This document shows, piece by piece, positions 24,053 to 32,396 of a stretch of DNA of 64,000 bases. The notes under the pieces are model-generated. The model was not told where the DNA came from, ran no database searches, and saw only the letters and a program-made list of their open reading frames with translations. Origin of the DNA: Pseudomonas koreensis (GTDB lineage Bacteria; Pseudomonadota; Gammaproteobacteria; Pseudomonadales; Pseudomonadaceae); NCBI RefSeq assembly GCF_025447595.1, contig NZ_JAOEJU010000026.1:1-64000 (forward strand). Direction: 5' to 3'. Numbering within the stretch: the first letter of the stretch is position 1; each line of letters opens with the position of its first letter. Both the position numbers and the translations under genes were made by a program.

Positions 24053-24151
24053 CGCCTTCGCGGGCAAGCCCGCTCCCACAGGATTTAAGGTGATGCCTTG
24101 ATCTTCGCCATTCCCCAGATCCCTGTGGGAGCGGGCTTGCCCGCGAAGGCG
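24053..24151. repeat. Pair of inverted REP elements (REPIN-like)
   Basis: GCCTTCGCGGGCAAGCCCGCTCCCACAGG is followed about 40 bases later by its inverse CCTGTGGGAGCGGGCTTGCCCGCGAAGGC. This is a different REP subtype (GGGCAAGCCC core) from the pair at 14779. A half-unit TGTGGGAGC also occurs near 23993. It lies between convergent genes. Confidence 0.9.
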
Positions 24152-24223
24152 TCTGTTCAGCCGACATCAGAGTATCTGTCACTCCTCGGTTTCGAAGCCC
24201 CAGCCAACCCCAAATCCCGCCCA

Positions 24224-24249
24224 CAAAAAAGGGGACTTTCGTCCCCTTG
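24224..24249 (-). terminator. Terminator for the initiating-transferase gene
   Basis: On the minus strand AAGGGGAC-GAAA-GTCCCCTTTTTT forms a stem with a T run, just after the stop at 24277. Confidence 0.9.
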
Positions 24250-24276
24250 CGGTGTTGCCTTCTCAAGCCCTGCGTC

Positions 24277-25671
24277 TCAGTAAATATCCTTCGACAGCAA
24301 GGTAAACGGCGTCTTCACCAGGATCTTCACATCCAGCCACAGCGACCAGTTGTTGATGTACTTCAGGTCGATCTCAACACGCTTTTCCATCTTGTCGAGC
24401 GTGTCTGTCTCGCCCCGGCAACCGCTGATCTGTGCCAGGCCAGTAATGCCCGGTTTGATTCGGTGGCGGGCCATATAGGCGAGGATCTTGCCCGAGTAGT
24501 AGTTGTTGTGCGCCACGGCGTGCGGACGTGGACCGACCAGCGCCATGTGCCCTTGCAACACGTTGAACAGCTGCGGCAATTCATCCAGCGAAGTGCGACG
24601 GATGAAGCGGCCGACTGCGGTGATGCGTGAATCGTTGCGGCTGGCCTGCTTGACGTCACGGTCATCGTGCACGCGCATCGAGCGGAATTTCCAGACCTTG
24701 ATCACCTTGCCGTTCCAGCCGTGGCGATCCTGCTTGAAAAACACCGGGCCCGGCGAGTTGATCTTCACCGCCAACGCCACGGCCAACAGCACCGGACTCA
24801 GCAGGATGATGGCCAGCAGGGCGACGGCTTTTTCCACCAGGCTCTTGCTCAGCGCAGCGGTCGGGCGGCTGGTCAGCGGGCTTTCGTTGAGGTAGATCGC
24901 TGGCAGACCGTCCACGACTTTCACCGAATGGTTGAGCAGCGTCAGGCTGTTCAGATCCGGCACCCAGACCACGTCGACGTTGGCATCCAACAGATCGACA
25001 TACATGGCTTCGATGTTGGCGGCTTCCGACAGCGGCAGCGTGATGTACAAGCGGCGGATGTCATGGTTCTGAATCAGCTCGAGCAACTCGTCCTGAGCGC
25101 CGACGACGCGTGGAGCGTCCGCTTCCAGGGAAGGGACTTCGCCGTTGCTGACCAGACCTACCAACGGCAGGTTTTCCAGCTGACTCAATTTTTTCGCCAG
25201 TCCCAGCGCCAATTCACCGGTGCCGACGATCAGGGTCTTGTGTTCGCTTTTGCGCGAACGCTGATAGAACTTCGAGAACGCGTGCAGCGGTGCGTACAGC
25301 AGTGCCTGACCGAGGAAACCGTATACCGCCCACTCAAGGATGACCTGGCGGGAGAACAGCGCATCGGCCTTGCAGATGAAGGCGATGAACGCCAGACCGG
25401 CCATGGTCATGAACCAACCCACGAACAGTCGACCCAGCCCGGTCAGATAGTTGTCTCGCTTTCGATACGCGCCGCTGAAGGTATAGGCCGGAACCGACGC
25501 CAGTACCGCCAGTATCGTGCACATCCGGTAGTAGAACTCGACGGTTCCGGTGTGCTGTTCGGCCAGAAAGAACAACAGTGAAACAATGAAACTCTGTGCC
25601 AGCGCCCATTGGCCCCAAAAGGTCAGTCCCTTGAGGCCGGTGTTTCGATTGATACGAAGAGAAAGATCCAT
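24277..25671 (-). CDS. Undecaprenyl-phosphate glucose phosphotransferase (WcaJ-type)
   Basis: The 464-residue protein starts polysaccharide synthesis by moving hexose-1-phosphate (usually glucose) from UDP-hexose to undecaprenyl phosphate. It has four N-terminal membrane helices, a CoA-binding-like Rossmann middle (TLIVGTGELALGLAKKL), a fifth hydrophobic segment (VALLAIILLSPVLLAVALAV) and the catalytic tail with KVWKFRSM, TSLDELPQLFNVLQG, GPRP and PGITGLAQISG. I chose the ATG at 25671: GGGGAT lies before it, and the ATG at 25695 lacks such a site. It is transcribed toward the YjbH gene. Confidence 0.94.
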   Translation of the reverse strand: MDLSLRINRNTGLKGLTFWGQWALAQSFIVSLLFFLAEQHTGTVEFYYRMCTILAVLASVPAYTFSGAYRKRDNYLTGLGRLFVGWFMTMAGLAFIAFICKADALFSRQVILEWAVYGFLGQALLYAPLHAFSKFYQRSRKSEHKTLIVGTGELALGLAKKLSQLENLPLVGLVSNGEVPSLEADAPRVVGAQDELLELIQNHDIRRLYITLPLSEAANIEAMYVDLLDANVDVVWVPDLNSLTLLNHSVKVVDGLPAIYLNESPLTSRPTAALSKSLVEKAVALLAIILLSPVLLAVALAVKINSPGPVFFKQDRHGWNGKVIKVWKFRSMRVHDDRDVKQASRNDSRITAVGRFIRRTSLDELPQLFNVLQGHMALVGPRPHAVAHNNYYSGKILAYMARHRIKPGITGLAQISGCRGETDTLDKMEKRVEIDLKYINNWSLWLDVKILVKTPFTLLSKDIY

Positions 25672-26053
25672 ACGATATCCCCAAAAGACGTCCATTCAGG
25701 TTTCGACAGTAGAAAACCGAGTTGTTAAGCAGACTTGTTATTGTTGTTTGAGCCAGTGTCCTGAGGTAACAACGCCGGAATGCGGAACTGTCGTCAGTCA
25801 ATAGACTAAGTTATTGCCAGGGATGCTGTCTGACGAGTTCTAACAAGATGGCACAGTGCCAACTTATTTAAATTTCCAATATTCAAACGTTAGAAAAGGT
25901 CGAAAGGCAGGGGGTGAATAATTGAGATCGGGTTTGCTATCGTAGGAAGGGTAGGGAGGCAGGGAAGACTATAAGGAGGTGGGCCAAACAGAGTGCTTCT
26001 TTTATTCTTGTAATAGCACTTGTATCTGTTTGTTTTTCGCGTTGGCGTTATTG
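25672..26053 (-). promoter_or_regulatory. AT-rich promoter region of the initiating-transferase gene
   Basis: No gene is visible in 380 bases. A perfect palindrome TGGCACAGTGCCA lies at 25849-25861. Read on the minus strand it includes AGTTGGCACT, a 10-mer also found 23 bases before galE (17674-17683). These are candidate operators only. Confidence 0.45.
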
Positions 26054-26713
26054 TCAGGCAACAACTTCCTGGATCAGGCAATAACCACGATTGCGTACGG
26101 CACGAAACAGTCGTTCGCCATTGCTGGCACTTTTGAATTTGTCCTGGAGACGACTCAGACACATTTCCAGACCCCGGTATTGCTCCGGTTCTCTGCCAAT
26201 GCTGAGGATCAGTTCGTCTCGACTGACAACGCGTTCTTCGTGGTGCAGCATTTTGCAAACCAGTGCGGTTTCGAGCCCGGTGAGACTGATTTCGACGCCT
26301 TCCTTTGTCAATGCACCCTGGTCATTATCGAGATGCCAGGCTTCGGTGCAGGACCCAGTGGATTCAATCGTTCGGGACGTATGGGTGGTTTCTCCGGCTG
26401 TTGCCGAAGTGCTGTGAAACGGAGGGGCCGATTGCGCTGCGAGCCATTCCGATTCGAGGGTGGCCAGTATTTTCTGGGTATCGTGTTCAATGCTGCGTGC
26501 GACATGCTTCCTTGTGCCGCTTGGGTAAGTGAACTCCATCAGCATCGGAGCGGAAGAGGGCGAAGCAACACCTTCAATAAACATTTGTGCCTGAGACGTG
26601 CCAAACGAATTGAAACGCTCACTGGAGAGAATGCTCTCGAGTTCGCGTTGCGACGCTGAGCTGTTAGTCACGACAACAAAGTATTTTCTTGGGAGGGTCG
26701 TGCTGGTTTCCAT
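26054..26713 (-). CDS. Winged-helix transcriptional regulator, atypical
   Basis: This 219-residue protein has an OmpR/PhoB-type winged-helix domain in its C-terminal half: ISLTGLETALVCKMLHHEERVVSRDELILSI is followed by the recognition region LEMCLSRLQDKF and the wing AVRNRGYCLI. The N-terminal 110 residues do not form a recognisable receiver domain. No signal or membrane segment is present. It stands alone on the minus strand between the initiating transferase and a second winged-helix gene. It is a likely regulator of the polysaccharide genes, by position only. Confidence 0.72.
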   Translation of the reverse strand: METSTTLPRKYFVVVTNSSASQRELESILSSERFNSFGTSQAQMFIEGVASPSSAPMLMEFTYPSGTRKHVARSIEHDTQKILATLESEWLAAQSAPPFHSTSATAGETTHTSRTIESTGSCTEAWHLDNDQGALTKEGVEISLTGLETALVCKMLHHEERVVSRDELILSIGREPEQYRGLEMCLSRLQDKFKSASNGERLFRAVRNRGYCLIQEVVA

Positions 26714-27005
26714 GTCTCTCTCCTAAAGTACACACCAAATTTGGCGAAAAATAATGGGCAGGCGAGCAATGTTTTCCTCGGAATTAATCGAAAGGCAGGG
26801 TCTGGGCCCAAAAATGGCCCTCGATAAGTTCCACTCGGTCTGCTATTAGAGTAATGGTTTATTGTTATGTTTAAGTGTTGCAGCGCTCATGCAATTGACG
26901 GCTTTTTATTAGATGTGTGATGCGGTTAAAACTATGAGACAGCGGATTTTCAAAGAGTTGCATCAGACGTTCCCTCGTATGCTGCAAAAAGACTGATTCC
27001 TTGAT

Positions 27006-27746
27006 TCAGGCGTTGGAGATCAACCCCCTCATCAGACGATAACCATACCCGCGAATGCTCTGTATGGCGTTCGTACCGTACACGTCCTTTATTTTCCCAC
27101 GCAAGCGACTGATGGATTTTTCCAGCGCCCGAGGATCGTAGAAATGGGTGTTGAGCCCCATGATGCCGGCGATTTCATCATGGCTGAGAATGTGATTGCC
27201 GGTCTGCGCGAAGGCTTGCAGGATCTTCATTTCGGCAAAGGAAATATCCAGTCGGCGGCTGGCGTCCGAGAGGCAGATGCGGGTGGAGTCCAGCACCAGG
27301 CTGATATCCCGTTGCCATTCTTCACTGTCGAAGAACTCGCCGAGCGGCTCCGTGCCATCATCGGACAAGGTGTTGAGTTTGATACAGAAGTCGGCCCCTG
27401 CAAGAAAATACTTGATCTTGTTGTGGGCGCCGCGACCTGTGATCACTGCACAAATAATCGGCTTCGAATTGTCATTGCGCAGGTTTTCCACCAGTGCAAG
27501 GTTATCTTCCAGTGCCTGCGGGCTATCAATGACAATGAAGATGGCTCGATGGGAACCGTAATATTCGTTTTGCTGATATGAACTAGCGTAGGCGTCGGCT
27601 TCAAGCGCCACATTGTTCTGCACATGCTTTGCGATTAGCGCACTAAAATCTTCTGCCACGCCACGGGTACGAGCCAGGGTGAGAACACCTGGTTCGTTGC
27701 TTGTACGGCGCTGGATTTTAGTCGCTAAGTTACCTGTGAGCATCAT
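27006..27746 (-). CDS. Winged-helix regulator with degenerate receiver-like domain
   Basis: The 246-residue protein has an N-terminal region that looks like a worn receiver domain (IFIVIDSPQALEDN ... IKYFLAGADFCIKLNTLSD, like the AGADDYLTKP end of receivers). It lacks the N-terminal acidic pair. The C-terminal DNA-binding domain is typical (LDISFAEMKILQAFAQTGNHILSHDEI, then LEKSISRLRGKIKDVYG and IRGYGYRLMR). It has no neighbouring kinase, so it may act without phosphorylation. It is transcribed away from uppP, with about 500 bases of AT-rich DNA between. Confidence 0.72.
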   Translation of the reverse strand: MMLTGNLATKIQRRTSNEPGVLTLARTRGVAEDFSALIAKHVQNNVALEADAYASSYQQNEYYGSHRAIFIVIDSPQALEDNLALVENLRNDNSKPIICAVITGRGAHNKIKYFLAGADFCIKLNTLSDDGTEPLGEFFDSEEWQRDISLVLDSTRICLSDASRRLDISFAEMKILQAFAQTGNHILSHDEIAGIMGLNTHFYDPRALEKSISRLRGKIKDVYGTNAIQSIRGYGYRLMRGLISNA

Positions 27747-28253
27747 GCATTGACTCGAAAAGGTGCTGACATCGGGATGTTAAAGCACCGGTTCTCATCT
27801 GTGACTGACAATTGGTAACATTTGCGCGGATTTTAGACGTGGCTCCCGAGTTTTCTAACAATAATTAAGCCTTTCAAGCTTTTAGTTGATTTTTTCGGGG
27901 CTGTGAACTATCGAAAATCGGGTCGTTAGATGGTGGCAATGTGAGATGGTGCCACTATTTTGTAATTATCGCGATCTGTTTTTTATGTCCCTTGGCCACT
28001 ACTCGATTGCACGGGATTGCCTGGAGTGTGAGATGGGTCACATTTTATGAGGCGACGCTGTTTTTTGCTACAAGGCCGACAAGTTGTTAGGCGGACGATT
28101 ATTAACATGGCTTGAGTGTGTCTTTTGATAAGACATATTCTCCGTCCCCGAGTCGGGCAATGGGTGTGTATTTGCCAATTGTTTTACTTCAGATACCCAA
28201 TGCCTGAATGCAGTTGACCGGGCGCTCTTCGGGAGCGTTCTGACGGAGGATTA
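27747..28253. promoter_or_regulatory. Non-coding region between the regulator and uppP
   Basis: About 500 AT-rich bases contain no gene. An inverted repeat GTGGCA-N11-TGCCAC lies at 27933-27955. A hairpin CGCTC-TTCGG-GAGCG lies at about 28226-28240, directly before the uppP ribosome binding site (GGAGG), where it could affect translation. Confidence 0.45.
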
Positions 28254-29087
28254 ATGGATTTACTGACCTTGTTCAAGGTGCTGATATTAGGTGCGGTAGA
28301 AGGGCTGACAGAGTTCCTGCCCATTTCCAGTACAGGCCATCAGATTATCGTTGCCGACTTGCTGGAGTTCGGTGGCGAACGCGCCATGGCGTTCAACATT
28401 ATTATTCAACTGGGCGCCATTCTGGCGGTGGTCTGGGAGTTTCGGCCGAAGATCTTCGAGATCGTCAAAGGCCTGCCGACCCAACGCAATGCCCAACGTT
28501 TTACGGCCAATCTGCTGATCGCGTTTTTCCCGGCAGTGGTGCTGGGCGTGTTATTTGCCGATGACATTCATCATTACCTGTTCAACCCGATCACCGTCGC
28601 CGTAGCGTTGGTTGTGGGCGGCATCGTGATGTTATGGGCCGAGCAGCGTGACCATGTGGTGAGCGTCGACCATGTAGACGACATGAAGTGGTCCGACGCG
28701 CTGAAGATCGGTTTCGTACAGTGCCTGGCGATGATTCCGGGTACATCTCGCTCCGGATCAACCATCATTGGCGGTTTGCTGTTTGGATTGTCACGCAAGG
28801 CCGCTACGGAGTTTTCGTTCTTTCTGGCGATGCCGACGATGGTCGGTGCGGCGGTGTATTCCGGCTACAAGTACCGGGATCTGTTCGAGAGCAGTGACCT
28901 GCCGGTCTTCGCCCTGGGCTTCGTGGTTGCCTTTATTTTCGCGATGATCGCCGTGCGCGGGTTGCTGAAGTTCATTGCGAACCACAGTTATGCCGCGTTT
29001 GCCTGGTATCGGATTGCTTTTGGCTTGTTGATCCTGGCGACGTGGATGTTCGGCTGGGTGAACTGGACGGCGGCCGCAGCCGCCTGA
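28254..29087 (+). CDS. uppP: Undecaprenyl-diphosphate phosphatase
   Basis: The 277-residue membrane protein (BacA/UppP) recycles undecaprenyl pyrophosphate to the monophosphate used by peptidoglycan and polysaccharide synthesis. The two signature loops are [14 protein letters not shown] (residues 16-29) and PGTSRSG (about 162-168). Eight or so hydrophobic helices are visible. The strong GGAGG site fixes the ATG at 28254. Its place beside polysaccharide genes fits extra demand for carrier lipid. It is convergent with dusA. Confidence 0.95.
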   Translation: MDLLTLFKVLILGAVEGLTEFLPISSTGHQIIVADLLEFGGERAMAFNIIIQLGAILAVVWEFRPKIFEIVKGLPTQRNAQRFTANLLIAFFPAVVLGVLFADDIHHYLFNPITVAVALVVGGIVMLWAEQRDHVVSVDHVDDMKWSDALKIGFVQCLAMIPGTSRSGSTIIGGLLFGLSRKAATEFSFFLAMPTMVGAAVYSGYKYRDLFESSDLPVFALGFVVAFIFAMIAVRGLLKFIANHSYAAFAWYRIAFGLLILATWMFGWVNWTAAAAA

Positions 29088-29110
29088 CCCTCAGCCGCGC
29101 AGGTCGGGCC

Positions 29111-30106
29111 TCAACGCCCGGCCAGCAACTCCGCCGCCTGATCCAGCAACGCCAGCGGATCCTTGGCCTTGTGGATATCCACCGACAACAACTGACGAAA
29201 CTTGCGCGCCCCCGGGAAACCGGTGCCCAGGCCCAGCACATGCCGGGTGATGTGATGCATCGCGCCGCCGGCCAGCAAATGCTCGGCTATATAAGGCCGT
29301 AACTGCGCCAGCGCCTCGGCCCGGCTGATTACCGGCGCGGTACTGCCGAACAACTGCTGATCCACCTCGGCCAGCAGATAGGGATTGTGATACGCCTCGC
29401 GGCCCAGCATCACCCCGTCAAAGGTCTGCAAATGCTCATGGCAGGCCTCCATCGTCTTGATCCCGCCGTTCAGAATGAACTCCAGCTCCGGAAAATCCGC
29501 CTTCAACCGCGCCGCCACGTCATAACGCAACGGCGGAATGTCACGGTTCTCCTTCGGCGACAACCCCTCCAGAATCGCAATCCGCGCATGCACCGTAAAA
29601 CTCGTGCACCCGGCATCCCGCACCGTGCCGACGAAATCGCACAGCTCTTCATAACTGTCCCGCCCATTGATCCCGATCCGATGCTTCACCGTCACCGGAA
29701 TCGACACCGCATCACGCATCGCCTTCACACAATCCGCCACCAACTGCGGATGCCCCATCAGGCACGCCCCGATCATATTGTTCTGCACCCGATCACTCGG
29801 GCAGCCAACGTTCAGATTCACCTCGTCGTAACCGTGCTCCTGCGCCATACGTGCGCAAGCGGCCAGGTCCAGCGGAACACTACCGCCCAACTGCAACGCC
29901 AGCGGGTGCTCGGCTTCGTTGTGACGGAGGAAACGCTCGTGATCGCCGTTGAGCAGCGCGCCGGTGGTGACCATTTCGGTGTAGAGCAGGGCGTTTTTCG
30001 ACAGGATGCGTAGGAAGTACCGGCAATGGCGGTCAGTCCAATCCATCATCGGCGCGACGGAGAAACGGCGGGAGAGTGGGGCGGGTGTGGCGGTGATTGG
30101 GGGCAT
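29111..30106 (-). CDS. dusA: tRNA-dihydrouridine synthase A
   Basis: The 331-residue flavoprotein reduces uridine to dihydrouridine in the D-loop of tRNA. The FMN-barrel start is FSVAPMMDWTDRHCRYF, and the active-site cysteine is C102 in LNVGCPSDRVQ. The VKHRIGI and NGGI motifs follow. The length is normal. The gene looks intact. The 5' end of dusA is a known integration site for prophage-like elements (family knowledge), and an accessory island lies directly beside this end. Confidence 0.96.
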   Translation of the reverse strand: MPPITATPAPLSRRFSVAPMMDWTDRHCRYFLRILSKNALLYTEMVTTGALLNGDHERFLRHNEAEHPLALQLGGSVPLDLAACARMAQEHGYDEVNLNVGCPSDRVQNNMIGACLMGHPQLVADCVKAMRDAVSIPVTVKHRIGINGRDSYEELCDFVGTVRDAGCTSFTVHARIAILEGLSPKENRDIPPLRYDVAARLKADFPELEFILNGGIKTMEACHEHLQTFDGVMLGREAYHNPYLLAEVDQQLFGSTAPVISRAEALAQLRPYIAEHLLAGGAMHHITRHVLGLGTGFPGARKFRQLLSVDIHKAKDPLALLDQAAELLAGR

Positions 30107-30703
30107 TGGGGGTACGGAATCGGTGTGGCTGGGAGGTGGGGGAGTTTATCAGATTGAACAAAGCTGCTTAGAAGAGTCTAGCGCTGCTTCGACTCGATGA
30201 AGGTCCTGGGTAACGATTGCGCCGAGTTGCTTTCGTAGTGGCTATGAGCTATAACGTTTTCTAGGTCGGATGTACCATCCGAATGCGCTCTTTAAAAACA
30301 TCGATAGAAAATCAGGCTTGCAGTTGTGATTGGTTAGCCAATCAGCTTTGGGTTCTACAAGGCTTTTCCGCCACCCGTGTGTCCGCCCTGATCTAGTTCT
30401 GCAGAGCTATTCCTATGAAATCCATAGGTTTATCTCAGAGTCTATGCAGAGCGTTGAGCACTCTCCGGTAACGAGAAATCTCGTTGTCGAATTTGAGCGT
30501 TAGCGAAGGTTTTATCCGTTAACGAAAAGCAGCCGGCCGTTGGCCGAATCAGCGATTACTCAGATCACAGGGCGAATATTGCGGCGGACGGGCTTATCAA
30601 ACTTCGTTTGATAAGCCAGAACTGCGATTTGTATGGACACCTTCATGTTCCTTTCGGCCTGAAAGCTTCGCGGCGGGGCAATCCAGCCCGTGAGGATATA
30701 TCG
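30107..30703 (+). other. Non-coding, hairpin-rich left part of the island
   Basis: Nearly 600 bases lack a credible gene. Up to 30260 nothing stands out. From 30266 to 30617 there are six separate strong hairpins, listed as the candidate structured RNA. The remainder holds the ribosome binding site of the 84-residue ORF. Confidence 0.6.
30266..30617 (+). ncRNA. Candidate structured RNA (possible retron msr-msd)
   Basis: Six inverted repeats follow one another: TCGGATG/CATCCGA (30266-30282), TGATTGG/CCAATCA (30327-30344), CCTATG/CATAGG (30412-30428), AACGAG/CTCGTT (30470-30485), CGGCC/GGCCG (30534-30546) and a 12-bp perfect stem GGCTTATCAAAC/GTTTGATAAGCC with a TTC loop (30591-30617). Retron non-coding RNA lies upstream of its reverse transcriptase and is built of such hairpins. 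The a1/a2 repeats and branching G are not assigned, and a small ORF separates this region from the RT gene. Confidence 0.35.
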
Positions 30704-30958
30704 ATGAAAAAAATGAAGAGCCTTCAACGGTCCCCGTTGAAGAATGTGCAAAATAATGAAGGTGTCCGCGTCACTAAAGATAGCAAAGAGAATCCAGAAG
30801 GAGCCGCACCAACAAAAGTCGAGAGAAAGAGCTTTATCCTTGAGAGTATTAAGGGTGCAGCAATTCAATTTTCGGTTAAGTGGTGTTTTGAGAACTGGTC
30901 TCTTATCCATGAAAAAGCATCAATTTACATTGATGTTATGATGGAGTTCTTGAAATAA
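30704..30958 (+). CDS. Small protein of unknown function before the retron-type RT
   Basis: I do not recognise this 84-residue protein. The first 45 residues are basic and polar (MKKMKSLQRSPLKNVQNNEG). The C-terminal 40 residues are more hydrophobic and probably helical (FILESIKGAAIQFSVKWCFENW, IYIDVMMEFLK), without a clear membrane span. GTGAGG nine bases before the ATG at 30704 is a plausible ribosome binding site. It is followed by a terminator-like hairpin and then the reverse transcriptase. By position it could be a retron accessory protein or effector. Confidence 0.5.
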   Translation: MKKMKSLQRSPLKNVQNNEGVRVTKDSKENPEGAAPTKVERKSFILESIKGAAIQFSVKWCFENWSLIHEKASIYIDVMMEFLK

Positions 30959-30990
30959 TGACGCACCAAATCGCATCATCGAATTTATAG

Positions 30991-31021
30991 AAGCCCGCAT
31001 TTTAATAGTGCGGGCTTTTTT
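30991..31021 (+). terminator. Terminator-like hairpin between the small ORF and RT
   Basis: AAGCCCGCA / TGCGGGCTT with a nine-base loop ends in T5, just 14 bases before the RT start codon. It may attenuate RT expression or be part of the retron RNA. Confidence 0.75.
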
Positions 31022-31034
31022 ATGGGTGGTTTTT

Positions 31035-32075
31035 ATGATTTCCGCGAAGTACAAGCGAAAGCCAATTTATAATCTTAAGTCACTTGGGTTAATGCTGGGT
31101 GAAAGTCCAGAGTCGCTGCTAAAATTATCCGCCTCGTGTAGTTTGTTATATAGAGAGGTATTGCAAGAAAAAAAGGACAAGAGCGTTAGGGTTACATATG
31201 ATGCGTTTGAGCCGTTGAAAAAAATTCAGAGAAAAATTGTTGATAGGCTGTTTGTTTTTGTTGATTATCCTAGCTATCTTCATGGCGGAATAAAAGATGA
31301 TGTAAGCCCTAGAAGCCCTTTTTCAAATGCACGGGAACATGTTTCTGCTAAGTCAATTGCGTTGCAGGATATAACTAATTTTTTCCCATCAATCACTGTT
31401 GATAAAGTGAGATGGATTTTTGAAGGTTTTTTTGGTTTTGGCCGAGGGGTCTCAGAGATTCTTTCGCTAATAGTAACGAAGGATGGATACGTTCCTCAAG
31501 GTGCAAGTACCAGTAGCTATATTGCGAATCTGGTATTCTGGGATCTTGAACCGCGGCTTGTTGAGTGGATACATGGCAAGGGATTGGCTTATAGTCGATT
31601 TGCAGATGATATAACTATCTCTTCAAGAAAGCAGTTGCTCAATGCGCAATGATCGGAAGTTATATCGAAAGTCACAGGAATGCTCGCTCAAAAAGGTTTT
31701 AGGCAAAAAAGAGCAAAAATGCATATTCTAAAAAAAGGCCAGGTTATTACGCATGGTGGAAGTCGGGAACCTCTAGTCGTTACCGGTTTGGGTATTTCTG
31801 GTTGTTCTGCTGGTGTTGTTAAGGCTGAGAGAAACAGAATTAAAGCTGCGGTGCGAGAATTTGAGATTCAAGTAGAAAGTGGCAAGGTGTTCGAGGAGGT
31901 AGCTCATCTTTATCATAGTGCCATGGGGAGAGTTGGGCGAATGATAGCTTGCAAACAGACTGCTGGTTTGGACCTTAAAAAGCGATTGAATGAAGCTAAA
32001 AATAAATCGCAAATTTCCCTAATGGAGAAATATAAAAGAGCGGAAGGGGGGGTGAAATTTCTTAATGTTGAGTAA
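31035..32075 (+). pseudogene. Retron-type reverse transcriptase with in-frame TGA
   Basis: Read through one stop, 346 codons give a full-length retron RT. Visible are NAREH (retron NAxxH motif of region X), the catalytic-Asp motif LQDITNFFPSI, QGASTSSYIANLVF, YSRFADDITIS (FADD in place of YADD) and VVTGLGISG (retron VTG motif of region Y). The TGA at 31650-31652 falls after LLNAQ; the same frame continues SEVISKVTGMLAQKGFRQKR with no other damage. Without readthrough the thumb region is lost. The gene is AT-rich compared with its surroundings, a sign of transfer. The start is probably the ATG at 31035; one at 31008 lies inside the terminator hairpin. Confidence 0.88.
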
Positions 32076-32396
32076 GTGTGTATTTCTTCGATAGGTCATC
32101 TAGTGGCGATGGTTGTTGAGATTTGTTGTTACGAAAACGTATGTGTTACAAAAGGGGAGTGGAATTTTTTTGGAGTGCTAGGTGGGAAATGACTCTGTCG
32201 TCATTGCTTGTCTACAGTTGGGATAAGCGAGTTCATGGTTGAGCAAAAACAGCACTGTACTTTGGCAATGCTCAAACGCCAGATGCAAAAAAGGTCCGAG
32301 CTGGGCGGGCCTTGTCAGCTTGTTATAGTGAGTTTTGAATCCCGTCTATGCTAGCTTTTTAGAGGCATTTAACCCTTTACCGCTGGCATAAAGTTG
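32076..32396. other. Non-coding gap in the island
   Basis: About 320 AT-rich bases separate the RT remnant from the convergent unknown cassette. I see no ORF with a start site, no clear terminator and no long repeat. Confidence 0.5.

Noticed and set aside
25849-25864. TTGGCAC-type boxes before wcaJ and galE, considered as sigma-54 promoters
   Set aside because: The GC of the -12 element is missing at the required GG-N10-GC spacing in both places, so only a shared 10-mer remains.
31650-31652. In-frame TGA in the RT read as selenocysteine or programmed readthrough
   Set aside because: No SECIS-like stem was recognised after it and retron RTs do not use selenocysteine; a nonsense change is simpler. 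Resequencing would settle it.
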